Assembly: GCF_035046485.1 (NCBI RefSeq)
Contig: NC_085137.1
Span: forward strand, 444,172,334 to 444,236,333
Length of the DNA stretch: 64,000 nucleotides
Reading direction: 5' to 3'
Source: Aedes albopictus
Lineage: Eukaryota; Arthropoda; Insecta; Diptera; Culicidae
A program made the position numbers and the translations under genes. The notes beneath the pieces are model-generated. The model was given only the letters and a program-made list of their open reading frames with translations, was not told where the DNA came from and did no database searches. Positions 10,722-22,639 of the stretch are shown here, piece after piece (position 1 is the first letter of the stretch; each line of letters opens with the position of its first letter).

Positions 10722-13397
10722 TGTTGTGGGACCTGCCACGTCGAGAGACCCGTACGGGCTGCAAAACGGAGAGAATCCAACATAGCTCTGGTCCTCACAA
10801 GTTCCTACCTCATGCTTCCACGGGTCAAACGATGACAAAGACCGCCAGCTAAGAGTTGTGTGCTTAGCTGGTAGAGCCGCGTGGGCACTGTTGTTGTCCT
10901 TCTGACTTCAGCTAGATTGAGGAGGGACGTCCCGAGCGTCTGTTTGTTCACCAAGGAGGTGTGGCCCAAACAGCGTCTGTTCTAACATCCAGCGGCTGAG
11001 TACGAAATGCTCCTCCACCGGAAGCAATATCTTAGGTAGCAGCCTCACCACGGTGGATGAAGGACAGTTTCTATTGAAATCTAGGACTCTCGGTGTTTGC
11101 TGCTATACCATCAAATAAGGCGATACAGAAAAATCTGTATTGATACAGATCATTGTTGAAATAATCTGGTTTCTCTGAACGTCAACATAGTGGGACTGAT
11201 GAATGCTACGATGCCCGTGAAAGACACATCTGGACAGCTACATATTGACCGAACCGGCTGACCAGCTGAGACGCTGGTTCGAGCACTCTCAAAATGTCGG
11301 CTACGCTATCAACACCTCAGCATGATCCGCCAAGGGTTCCACGCATTACCGAAACCGTGACATTTCCGGTCGGCTGGATACAAAGCGATCACACTACTGA
11401 GCGCTTCCTACAAGATACTCTCTCAAATTTTGTGCCGCCGTCTATCACCGATTGCAAGAGAGTTCGTGGGGCAATATCAGGCTGGATTTATGGGTGAACG
11501 CGCTACAACTGACCAGATGTTCGCCATCCGCCAGGTGTTGCAGAAATGCCGCGAATACAACATGCCCACACATCACTTGTTCATCGATTTCAAATCGGCG
11601 TACGATACCATCGATCGAGAACATCAATGGCAGATTATGCACGAATACGGATTCCCGGATAAACTGATACGATTGATCAAGGCGACGATGGATCGAGTGA
11701 TGTGCGTAGTTCGAGTATCAGGGACTCTCTCGAGTCCCTTCGAATCTCGCAGAGGGTTACGGCAAGGTGATGAACCTTCGTGCTTGCTGTGCAACATTGC
11801 TTTAGAGGGTGTAATTAGGATAGCGGGGATAAACACGAGTGGAACGATTTTCGGCGAAGTGCAGATGGAAGACGGGACTTGGAGAATGCGAATGAACCAC
11901 GAGCTGCATCAGCTGCTGAGAGAAACAACCATAGTCCTTAAAACGAAAATCGGGAGGCTACGGTGGGCGGGTCACGTCATCAGGATGTCGGATAGCAACC
12001 CGACTAAAATGGTTCTCGAGAGTCATCCGACCGGTACAAGAAGACGTAGAGCGCAGCGAGCTAGGTGGGTCGACCAAGTGGAGGACGCAGAGTGCGGAAC
12101 TGGAGACAAACAGCCATGGACCGAGTGGAATGGAGACGGCTACTATGTACAGCAGAGGCCACCCCGGCCTTAGCCTGATCGGTAAGGTAAGTAAGGATAC
12201 AAGGCGTCTTAGTAAAGGTGTCCAAAAGGGTGATCTGACTGTATGCGATAATTGGCGGCGCATCATGTTACTGTGTATCGTTCTCAAAATCCTCTGCAAA
12301 GTGATCCTTAACAGGATATAGAAGAAGATTTACGCAGCAAGCAGGAATACGTGCCGGACGATCCTGTGTGGACCATATTGTCACGCTCCGTATCATTCTG
12401 AAGCAAGTCTTTCTACCTGGTGTTCATTGCTGATTCAAAAAAGCTTTCGACCGTCTCAATCACGAAAACATGTGGGGAGCCCTCAGGTGCAAGGGTGTCC
12501 CTGAGAAAATCAACGGCCTCACTGAAGCACAGTACAGGGCGTTCCGTGCAGAGTACTGCACAACGGTGTCTTGACCGATTAAATCCGGGTCGTAGCTGGA
12601 GTGAGACAATGATGTAACCTATCATAGCTACTTTTCCTCATCGTAATCGACGAGATCCTGGTAGGTGCGATTGATCGTGTATCAAATCGTGGGTTGCTGT
12701 GGCAGCCCCTTACCATGGAGCATCTAAATTACTTCAAACTGGCTGATGACTTTGCTCTCTTAGCTCAACGAGGCTCTGATATGCAGAGCAAGCTCGATGA
12801 TATTGCCGATCGCTCCTCGGTGGCAGGTCTTACTATCAACGTTAACAAGACTAAATCGTTAGATGTAAACACAGTGAACCCTTCCTTCCCTACGGTAGCT
12901 GGGCAAGCAGTGCAGAATGTTGAAAGTTTCCAATATCTTGGTAGCCAAATGGCGGCCGATGGCGGCACCAAGATCGACATAGGTGCACTGATCACTACTT
13001 TCGCGGGTTTAAGAAATGTATGGAAAAACAACCCGATTAGTTGACGCACCAAAATCCGAATTTTCAACTCGAACGTGAAATCTGTGCTGTTGTACGCCAG
13101 TGAAACGTGGTGTGTATCATTGGAGAACACTCAACGGCTGCAGGTCTTCATCAATAGATGTCTGCGGTATATAATTTGTACATGGTGGCCTCACAACTGG
13201 ATCTCCAACGTGGAGTTCATAGGAGACATAGACGATTCATCAAAAGCCGATAGCGACAGAAATTCGGGAGCGAAAGTGAAGGTGGCTCGGCCACACTCTA
13301 CGCAGGAGTGGAAACGAAATCTGCATGCGCTCAGGATGGAGATCTTTCTATTCGGCCCTCTGCACCACCGTGGGTGCCCAGGTCTGAGAGTAAGTAA
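10722..13397 (+). pseudogene. RTE-type LINE relic (host copy), interrupted
   Basis: This is a broken non-LTR retrotransposon. The 5' region (10722-11375) has no long frame. The reverse-transcriptase part resumes at 12203 with frames reading NWRRIMLLCIVLKILCKVIL, then, after frameshifts, KKAFDRLNHENMWGAL (RT motif A region). A later fragment, 12694-13044, reads KLADDFALLAQ (the YADD-equivalent box) and ESFQYLGSQMAADGGTKIDI. The next fragment, 13075-13500, reads LLYASETWCVS. These are typical of RTE-type RT and its C-terminal part (family recognition). Near 13345 part of the C-terminal region is deleted. The 3' end is probably GAGTAAGTAA near 13397. Several stops and frameshifts make it non-functional. 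It is interrupted by another RTE copy at 11384-12194. Confidence 0.7.
11384..12194 (+). pseudogene. Second RTE-type LINE relic, nested insertion, internally deleted
   Basis: An 811-bp insertion is flanked by GGATACAA (11376-11383 and 12195-12202). The frame is open from about 11385 to 12173. It reads AITLLSASYKILSQILCRRL, then LFIDFKSAYDTIDR (motif A), RRGLRQGDE (motif B) and NTSGTIF. It then jumps to WRMRMNHELHQLLRE and GRLRWAGHVIRM, which belong to the far C-terminus. The segment with the catalytic YADD box and thumb is missing, so the frame is intact but cannot make an active RT. The 5' part (endonuclease) is also missing. The end GGTAAGGTAAGTAA is a typical short-repeat RTE tail. The family differs from the host relic around it. 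Confidence 0.75.
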
Positions 13398-13399
13398 CG

Positions 13400-13788
13400 A
13401 AAACCATAGTTATGATTGCCGCCATATGGGACTGAAGCCGCCATGCATCACAAAACATAGTATTCAGGGGAACCTGAGCATTAGATTAAAACTAGATTGA
13501 TATGATAAATATTTAACTTAACCTGGTTTTAAATATTTTGCTTAAAATATAATTCGTCTTGTATTCATGTAATGTCCAAAACTGAAGAGCTGCATTTCAG
13601 AGAAACAAAATCTTGAGACGAATATGTATAGCTTTTTGAATTTTTTTGTTGAGTTCGTGAGGGGTCGGAATTTCAAAAATAAAGGATTTTTTGTACAATT
13701 GTATTTCCTAAAAAGTCATTGATGGGTTACCTAAATAAATTCCAACAGCCTCTTACAAGAATATTCTTTGCATTTTTTTTTTACAAAA
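13400..13788. other. AT-rich spacer
   Basis: No gene or repeat end is recognised. Confidence 0.4.
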
Positions 13789-15210
13789 ACCCATGATCAA
13801 TCACGTAATTACAAAATTTTGCAATGTTTCCTAGGAATTTTACAGAAACTTCTTCAGAAATATCTATTTTTTTTTTCTAAGGAACGTTAGATCTAGGGAC
13901 TTCTCTAGGAGGTTTCCGCAGGAATTCTTACGGGGATTCCTTTCGAAATACCTTCACAGATTACTCCAGGAACACTTTTAGAAAATCTTCCAAGAATTTT
14001 ATTGAAAGATTTCTCCATGAATTTTCCATAAAATTGCCATTAATAAACTTATCTAGGAATTCCACCAAAGATTTCCAGAGATTTCCAGGAAGTACTTAAG
14101 ATATTGCTCCAGGAATTCCTGCAAGAATTTCTCCGGAATTTCTTCAGATATTCCTCTAGACATAGGCGCCAACTTGTGGCGTAGCTGGGGGGCAAAGCTC
14201 TCCAAAATTGGACAATATTATTTTTTTTTTCTTCAGCTCAATGCACTAGTTTTCACATGAATATGCCCAAACTAGATGAACTGCGTGGATGTTTTCCGAA
14301 TTTGATTGATTTTGACAGACTTTACCTCTTCAACTACGTCAAAAGTTGGCGCGTATGCCTCTGAAGATTTATTCAACACTGCTTCCTGAGATTTCTACAG
14401 GAATTCTACTCGAGATTTCTCCAAAAAAAAAACATCGGGGACTCTTTCAGAAACTCCTACTTGAAGTTATTCTAAAATTTCTTCACGGATTCCTTCGCAA
14501 ATATCTCCAGAGACTTCTACATAATTTCCTCAGAAACAAATCTTCTAAGGAGTTCCACAGGAATTTCAGCAAGTGGTTTGTTGAAAATTTCTTCCATGGG
14601 TTTTTTTTTGGAAATTCCTACGAAAATTTCTTTGAAAATTCCACAGATTTGTTCGAAAATTCTTCCAAGAGTTTCACCAAGAATTGCTGTTCCGTCAGAT
14701 ATATCTCCAGAAGTTTCTTCAGGGATTGCTGCGGGAATTGTTGGAAATACATGTTCCTCCTGGAATTTTATCAGAAGTTTTCTAAAAACTACCCAAAAAT
14801 ACCTCAAAAAATTATTGAAAGAATTTCTAAAGAAATTCAAAGCAAAATCCTGGGCCCAGAGGATTGTCTGAAAGAAATTCCTATAACTAGGAGGAATTAA
14901 TGATAATTTTCTGTAAAGATTCCTAGTAAAAAATCCTGAAGAAATTTTCTAAAATTATCTTTGAATAAATTTCTGAATAAATAACTGGAAAAATATTTGC
15001 AGAAACTCCTTAAGATACATTCTTAGTTCGCAGAAAAAAAATCAAGAGAAACTTTTGGAGGAACATTGAAAGTATTTTCATAGGTGAAATTGCTTGGTAA
15101 ATTTCTGGAGAAATTCCTGAAGAAAATCGTAGAAGGTCTTCAAAAGACTCTAAGAAAAAATTCTTAAAAAGGTGACCTGAAGGGATGAGTACTCAAAAAT
15201 CCCTAAAGTA

Positions 15211-15401
15211 GGCTGAGTGTACCAGTTATCCCCATAGTGGTTTCCTATTTGGCCATAGTGATTCTTTGGAATAGTTCCAAATTTTGCATCATTTAATGCT
15301 TGCTACTAAAACATTCATAATAGGTCAAAGCTTGAAAACTTTCTAAATTTCCACTATGGCCAAATAGGGAACCACTTTGGCGAAAACTGGTACACTTACC
15401 C
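15211..15401. mobile_element. 191-bp TA-flanked MITE (family T)
   Basis: The inverted ends are GG(C/G)TRAGTGTACCAGTT and CTATTTGGCCATAGTG. TA flanks at 15209-15210 and 15402-15403. The terminal block recurs at both ends of the larger element at 36810-37939, so both belong to one family. Confidence 0.7.
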
Positions 15402-15810
15402 TACTACCTAGAGAAGTTCTTGATTGAAATCTTGCAGAAACAAAACAATCATTCTGGAAGATTTTTTTGGGATTTTTTTTTTTTGATAAAATACCCGGAG
15501 GAACTATAGAACCCTATGCAGGTTTTCATAGAAAAGTTTGTTGGAAAATTTCCTGAAAACGCTTGGGAATATTTTCTGGATTTATTCCTACTGGAATTAC
15601 TGAGAGAAACTTTGGAAAAATTCCTGAAGCATCACCGGAAAATTTTCGAAAAAAAAAATACCTGAAGTTTTCTAAAAGAAATCTAAGGACTAAATTTATC
15701 CTAGTAAACCCCTGAAGGAAAACTTAAAATAGACTCTGGTAACACATCCGGATGAACTTCCAGGAAAATCTGTTGAGAGTTTTCTAGAGAATTTTCTAAA
15801 TTGTGCGCTT

Positions 15811-16025
15811 CGTAGCCGTACGGCTAGCGGCGCCAGTTATCTTGGCGTTTCGTAAGCCTCGGAGTGTGGGTTAATTTCCCACTCCAGTCGGTGAAAACTT
15901 TTCGTCAAACGGAAAATTCTCCGCTGGGCCACTGGGTGTTTCGTATGTTGTCCGTTGACTCATGTTGGTGTTTGTTCAGTCTGTACAACCTCTGGTTGAA
16001 GACGGTGTAGTGTCTTTTTTTAAGT
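15811..16025 (+). mobile_element. tRNA-derived SINE (family S3)
   Basis: The tRNA-like head starts CGTAGCCGTACGGCTAGCGG. A diverged B-box GGGTTAATTTCCC lies at 15868-15880. The body shares GCCACTGGGTGTT and GTTGTCCGTTG with the SINE near 42985, which supports one family. Confidence 0.6.
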
Positions 16026-16487
16026 ATCTAAATGTTTGAAAGAAACCCTGAAATTCTGGGAAAATGTTATAATTTTCGAAGGAGAACCCTTGATGAATTT
16101 ATGCTGGAACTGCGTCTTTTGAAGAAATCTTTGTAGGAAGTTTTGGAGAAAACTCTGATGAAATTCATAGAAAAACGTTTCGAGAAAATTCTAGATGAAT
16201 TTTTGAAGGAATCTCAAAGAAAGAGTCCTGGAGTAAACTCTAACTATATTTCTCGACTCTTCCAGAAAAGTTTAAAGAAATACATGGAATACATATATTC
16301 CTGTAGAAATTTTCAACAGTATTTTCCAAAGAATCCCCGAAGGAATCCTAGTTGGAATTTCAGAAGAAACCCGTGGACTAGTTCCAAGATGTTTTTTTTT
16401 AAGAATTATCTTTTAAAAAAAACACAGATCCAAGGAGAATTCCTGGAGGAATTCCTGAAAGAATCCCTAGAGAACTGGGAAAAAACA

Positions 16488-16754
16488 TGAAAATTAGAAG
16501 ACACATAATGTTGATTAATTGGCAAATTGAGAGATGAAATTGTGAGATAAAATGCGTTCTGCTGGGATTCGAAACCACGACTCCGTATTCGCTAGTCCAG
16601 CGCTTTTATCGCTTATCTAAGGCAGTATCCATTTATTACGAAACGCCAAAATCGACATTTTTAGTTCCCCCTAAAACTATGAACGCGATTTTTTTTTCAC
16701 AATTTCATCTCTCAATTTGCCAATTAATCAACATTCTGTGGCTTCTAATTTTCA
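16488..16754. mobile_element. Inverted pair of SINE tails around a tRNA-like head
   Basis: A block of about 55 bp at 16488-16545 reappears inverted at 16697-16754 (shared core AATTGGCAAATTGAGAGATG). Between them, reading on the - strand, lies a tRNA-like sequence ending GGTTTCGAATCCC (B-box, complement near 16568-16580). The simplest reading is one complete SINE on the - strand and a second tail on the + strand, making a hairpin. I see no clear target duplication. Confidence 0.5.
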
Positions 16755-17059
16755 CGCATTTCCCAGCAAATTGGTACAAGCATGTAAAGGGCAACATAAA
16801 CATGTGTATCCCTGAAAAAATCACTGGAATAATTTTCAAAGAAATACATAGATATGAATGCCGTCTTAAGGGATATCTGGAGGAATCTTTGAAGGTATTC
16901 TTGCGCAATTAAATCTCAGGAATTCTGCCAGAATATCTGTTGTGTTGGTAAATCCTGAATGAATCCATAAAAAAAACATGGCGGTGTTCCTGGAGGAAAT
17001 CATGGAGATAACTGTAAAAGGGTACATGGGAAAAAATATAAATCAAATCTTTACAAAAA

Positions 17060-19548
17060 TTTGTGAATATTGCGTAACTCACTCAATCCGTTCCCGGCCA
17101 TCTTAGCAGACTACAGTTGAATCACTTGGCATAGCACGGGACTCACGATCAAGGCGACTTACTTCGCCAAAGCTCCACTCCTCAATGAGACAGCATCACA
17201 CTGACAACCTCGGCATGATGCTTGCTGCGACTGATGCTTGCTAGGGGAAGGGCAAGCAAGGGGAACGACACTATAGTTGTCCACACCCCACAGAATTTTT
17301 GCTGGATGCCTTTCCGAAAAAAATACAGAAAAAATCATGGAATGATAATTCATTGAGGGGTTGTCCCCGGAATCTCTCTAGGCACAATATTTAAATAATT
17401 TCAATGCGGATGTTCCATTATATGGGGTGCTGAAATTTGATAACCAGCCCAGTTTTTATTATGACAGCAATTCTGAGTCTGAATTCTAGTTCAACTCAAA
17501 AGCCCGTAGTTATCTCTTTTTCAGATCCCATCTTGCCCTTCTCTCGTTGATGCCTGGCCCAAGGTGATCATGAATTATCATCTTTATCCGTGGTGCGCGC
17601 CTCTATCAGTGTCTCTCAGTATTCAGCTGTTAGATTTCTTATGCACTTAAACATGAAAGGCTGGAAATCAAAGCCTTTCAGAGTGTGAGCAAAACTTAAA
17701 AAAAATCGATAAGCTATGAACGGCTCAAAATGCGGCCCGAAGTATAATTTGCCATACAATATTCATGGTACCATTTCGCCATCTACTTAGAAACAATCAG
17801 CACACCGTGTGCGTGACGTCTTTTGTTCTAGGTTATATGTATCTATGTTTGATTCCCCATCCCGCCCTAAGCTCAACCATCACCGACAAATAAACGCAAT
17901 TACCGTGTCAATAATCTACGAGAAATCGTTAGTTGTAACCTTCTCACTCGACGATGACGGTGATGATAATTTCATTGAAGTCGATTTCTTTATCGATTCC
18001 GTTTTATGGGAGCCTTTGTTTTCTTCTAGGCGTTACTTTCCAATTAGGATGAGGCTTGTTTCTCAGCTTGAGCTATTTCACAGTTTTGGCTGAGATTTTC
18101 TTCGTCAATTGATCAATTTTTCATTCGTCTATCGTGTTAAGCTCAACGTGGAAAAGCATACTTTCGTTCAGAAGCAATCCAGGGTTTAATGGAAATTGAA
18201 CCTATTAACTCCTGCAGCAATTAATTGTTGAACAACTGCATTTTTACCACATGAGCTATCTGAGCCTTGATAGCCATATTGCTTCCCCTCAGGAAACAAA
18301 AGAATAAATCTAAGGATCTACCTAACGAGGTATACATCATCATATACGAGGTCATTTGAGGTTATACATCACGATCACTATCGGTTTTTATTTTGAAAGG
18401 AAACTTAATGGTTGTTGCGGAAATAATTAAGGCTGAATCGATTGACTTCATTTCGCATCCCATTGAAAGTAGTTGACTTGTTCAGATATATTTTTTATAA
18501 TTTTTTTCTTCAGTTTGAAAACATTCTAAATTATATAATTGTTAATTACCAACTCTGCAAAGGCTTCGCTGAGCTTTGGTTGTGCTAGAATTATTTTATA
18601 ATTGTATTAAAGCCTCATAAATAAAATGGAAGACGCATGCTTAAAAATTTGGTAGAAATTATAGAATTTTTGAACATGTGAAAAATAGAAATCCTAAAAT
18701 TACTAATCGAAGCTAAGGCTGCATCTAAGATCTCAACAAAATTGAATTTGATCAAGCTCTTCAAATTATAACATTTTGTGTAGAAAGCATACTCTGATAC
18801 TAAGACCGATGAAATGACATTATTGCAATTATTCTGCATTTTCACTTACAATTATGATTTGTCCTCCTTTTAAGGCTGTATTTTCAAAATTACACACCAA
18901 ATAATTTGGTACTAACTCTTTTAATTGACTTACTACTTTTCAGTTATCTAATTGTAGAATTGAGTATTACCTGAAATGAGAGAAAAAAATAAAAATGCAT
19001 TAGTTTAGGGTACCGAAGAAGAGTATGAAAAATAGGTGAGCAGTTGAGATTTGAAGGAGCGCTTAACTCCCACAGTTTTAAAAGCTATAGTCATCATGAT
19101 AACTGCAATTAAGATCCTTTTCAAAATTTGATACCCATCTGTCACTGATCTAAAATAAAACAAGCTGAGGCGCCAAAAGGCATCATCATCATCGTCATGC
19201 GAACGACAAACCCGTTCCAAATCGCACAGGGTCGCAAATTAATAATCTAAACGAACGACCACAATACATGATACCGCGATTGGCTGGGAACGAATGATGA
19301 TAGCAACTGGGGCACCGATGCTGATGCTGATGGTATAATAATTTACAAACATCTATCGCCGGCTAAGGTCAGTAAAAGTGTAGCAACAACGGACGGTAGT
19401 GCCTGGCTGGGCGGTAGCCGGAATAAAATATTCCGAACTGATAATGGATTCAGCAATCGGAACAACTGAACAAACTGCTAGTAGCGACGAGGAAAAAACT
19501 AACATATACGACTAAACCGGTGTAGTAATGTTCCGCTTTTCAAGATTA
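17060..19548. other. Intergenic DNA without recognisable gene
   Basis: I find no supported gene or transposon end. Frames at 17159, 17809, 18615 and 19005 are short and lack domains. There are short CAT/GAT runs near 19184-19200 and 19311-19332. Confidence 0.45.
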
Positions 19549-21309
19549 GATAATTTTAAAAATTTAAAAAATTTTAAAAAAATTGAAAATTTGGAAAATT
19601 TATAAAATTTGGAAAATTTATAAAATTTAGAATATTTAGAAAATTTAGAAAATTTAGAAAATTTAGAAAATTTAGAAAATTTAGAAAATTTAGAAAATTT
19701 AGAAAATTTAGAAAATTTAGAAAATTTAGAAAATTTAGAAAATTTAGAAAATTTAGAAAATTTAGAAAATTTAGAAAATTTAGAAAATTTAGAAAATTTA
19801 GAAAATTTAGAAAATTTAGAAAATTTAGAAAATTTAGAAAATTTAGAAAATTTAGAAAATTTAGAAAATTTAGAAAATTTAGAAAATTTAGAAAATTTAG
19901 AAAATTTAGAAAATTTAGAAAATTTAGAAAATTTAGAAAATTTAGAAAATTTAGAAAATTTAGAAAATTTAGAAAATTTAGAAAATTTAGAAAATTTAGA
20001 AAATTTAGAAAATTTAGAAAATTTAGAAAATTTAGAAAATTTAGAAAATTTAGAAAATTTAGAAAATTTAGAAAATTTAGAAAATTTAGAAAATTTAGAA
20101 AATTTAGAAAATTTAGAAAATTTAGAAAATTTAGAAAATTTAGAAAATTTAGAAAATTTAGAAAATTTAGAAAATTTAGAAAATTTAGAAAATTTAGAAA
20201 ATTTAGAAAATTTAGAAAATTTAGAAAATTTAGAAAATTTAGAAAATTTAGAAAATTTAGAAAATTTAGAAAATTTAGAAAATTTAGAAAATTTAGAAAA
20301 TTTAGAAAATTTAGAAAATTTAGAAAATTTAGAAAATTTAGAAAATTTAGAAAATTTAGAAAATTTAGAAAATTTAGAAAATTTAGAAAATTTAGAAAAT
20401 TTAGAAAATTTAGAAAATTTAGAAAATTTAGAAAATTTAGAAAATTTAGAAAATTTAGAAAATTTAGAAAATTTAGAAAATTTAGAAAATTTAGAAAATT
20501 TAGAAAATTTAGAAAATTTAGAAAATTTAGAAAATTTAGAGAATTTAGAAAATTTAGAAAATTTAGAAAATTTAGAAAATTTAGAAAATTTAGAAAATTT
20601 AGAAAATTTAGAAAATTTAGAAAATTTAGAAAATTTAGAAAATTTAGAAAATTTAGAAAATTTAGAAAATTTAGAAAATTTAGAAAATTTAGAAAATTTA
20701 GAAAATTTAGAAAATTTAGAAAATTTAGAAAATTTAGAAAATTTAGAAAATTTAGAAAATTTAGAAAATTTAGAAAATTTAGAAAATTTAGAAAATTTAG
20801 AAAATTTAGAAAATTTAGAAAATTTAGAAAATTTAGAAAATTTAGAAAATTTAGAAAATTTAGAAAATTTAGAAAATTTAGAAAATTTAGAAAATTTAGA
20901 AAATTTAGAAAATTTAGAAAATTTAGAAAATTTAGAAAATTTAGAAAATTTAGAAAATTTAGAAAATTTAGAAAATTTAGAAAATTTAAAAAATTTAGAA
21001 AATTAAGAAAATTAAGAAAATTTAGAAAATTTAGAAAATTTAGCAAATTTAGAAAATTTAGAAAATTTAGAAAATTAAGAAAATTTAGAAAATTTAGAAA
21101 ATTTATAAAATTTAGAAAATTTAGAAAATTTAGAAAATTTAGAAAATTTAAAAAAATTTAGAAAATTTAGAAAATTTAGAAAATTTAGAAAATTTAGAAA
21201 ATTTAGAAAATTTAGAAAATTTAGAAAATTTAGAAAATTTAGAAAATTTAGAAAATTTAGAAAATTTAGAAAATTTAGAAAATTTAGAAAATTTAGAAGA
21301 TTTAGAAAA
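19549..21309 (+). repeat. 9-bp satellite array, AAAATTTAG orientation (about 1.7 kb)
   Basis: The unit AAAATTTAG is repeated about 185-190 times. The core (about 19632-20985) is nearly invariant, with a single A-to-G change near 20540. Both edges are degraded (19549-19631, 20986-21165). Nine is a multiple of three and the stop falls in only one phase, so two frames stay open per strand. This produces the 490-codon and 103-codon reverse frames, which are artefacts. The same unit occurs inverted at 24186-28773. Confidence 0.95.
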
Positions 21310-22459
21310 TAATAACCTTTGGCCAAATGCTCTGTCACCATGCGGATGTAAATCCTCCTCTTTGGAATTTGATCATGCATTCCCATAATAAACCCGTTAA
21401 AACTTCGCTTGACATTATCTAGACTTGTACTTCATCTACACCACACCGCACCGCCATGCCACCGTTTACACACGATAACCATCGTGACGCGACTCGTGAT
21501 AACGTCATCTCTAATCAAGCATTTTTTTTTCCTTAATCAACCTCAAGCTACTGCGTTCGTGTTGGACTTGGACACCTTGTGGTGAGGTTTACCCTTCGGC
21601 AAACACGCAAGATAACGCGCTCCAGCTAAACACTCCCTCTCAATTCTATGCTAAGCACTCGGCAACACGTGATCCCCAAAAAAGTGCTTCCAGGTTCCTT
21701 CAACTGTCACGGGGGTTTAGTTTGAGATACGACGTTTTTCTTCTTCGTGACATTACGGTACCTAGTGGCCCAGAGATTGCTCTCCGTTGGTTGGATTTCC
21801 TTATAAGAAAAAAAAAACTTTGTTCAATCGCTTTTTATTACGAAAAACGGATTTAAGGTTCACAATAAAACCATGATAAAACTAAAAATTTAGCTATCGT
21901 AAATCAAAGAAATTTTTGGTTTCACATGTTTTCGTTCTACTTAAATTTGAACCTTTGTAATGATTGTTCTTTTCGAGTCGAGCAGTATAACCTACATTGC
22001 TTATTGTGCCCCACAGCCCCGTCTACCTAAGGCTAATTACTCCGGATTAAGGAAGTATTCCGAAAAACGATAACGTCGACAACGCATGGGACAGACTATA
22101 GTTTATCTTTCGTCATATTTTTTCTCTGCTTCGTTTGGACTTCTTGGTTGATTAATATTTATCACTTTTGACCGGCGACGACGACGACGTCGACGATAAC
22201 TACCACTACCACGATCACCACGAAAACGGCGATGTGACGTTTCAATTGTGCATTTTTGTTGTCTTATTTGGATGCTAAAACCCTAAACGCAACAGGGGGA
22301 CATTCTACGTTGCGTCTTAAGAAGCCGCACTTCGATATCGTAGTTGCGTGTGAATTTGGTCACATTGTTGAAATTTGAGTATATTTCGCAGAAAATATTA
22401 AAATTAAAAAAAGCAGTTCACGTTAAACCATACTCCTGAAAATAAAAAAAATATAAATA
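21310..22459. other. Spacer between satellite arrays, no gene seen
   Basis: The DNA is mixed and includes a GACGACGACGACGTCGACGA run near 22171. There is no supported exon or RNA gene. Confidence 0.4.
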
Positions 22460-22639
22460 ACATGGAACGAGCTCACCGTTTAAAAATACCCTACATTTTA
22501 AAACGATAACGCAGACTTCCAACAAGAGAAATATAATCCTATTCTATCGAAGAGATTTGTTCAATCGTTTTATCATTTTATTTGATTGGATAAGCGTTAT
22601 CATTGTAAAATGGTATAAATTGGTGAGCTCGTTCCATGT
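22460..22639. mobile_element. 180-bp hairpin MITE
   Basis: The inverted ends are ACATGGAACGAGCTCACC and its inverse, an 18-bp perfect match. An inner inverted pair (TTTTAAAACGATAACG and CGTTATCATTGTAAAA) is present. The target duplication is unclear. Confidence 0.65.

Larger units (their letters stand above)
13790..16486. repeat. Degenerate array R1, second locus, with strand switch
   Basis: The diverged units are the same as at 5150-7030. The pyrimidine-rich form is on the + strand to about 14780. The purine-rich form (GAAATTCCTGAAGAAATT) continues to about 16480. The array is interrupted by non-array DNA (14160-14345), a hairpin MITE (15211-15401) and a SINE (15811-16025). The 184-, 115-, 107- and 97-codon frames here are low-complexity F/S/K/E/I-rich translations of the units with no domain. 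Confidence 0.55.

Noticed and set aside
14346..14900. 184-codon frame as a gene
   Set aside because: It is a translation of the R1 array (F/S/K/N/R-rich), overlapped by open frames in other phases and on the other strand.
19574..21046. 490-codon reverse frame of LNF repeats as a structural protein gene
   Set aside because: It is the 9-bp satellite read in one open phase. It has no start context or flanking exon, and the neighbouring phase is equally open.
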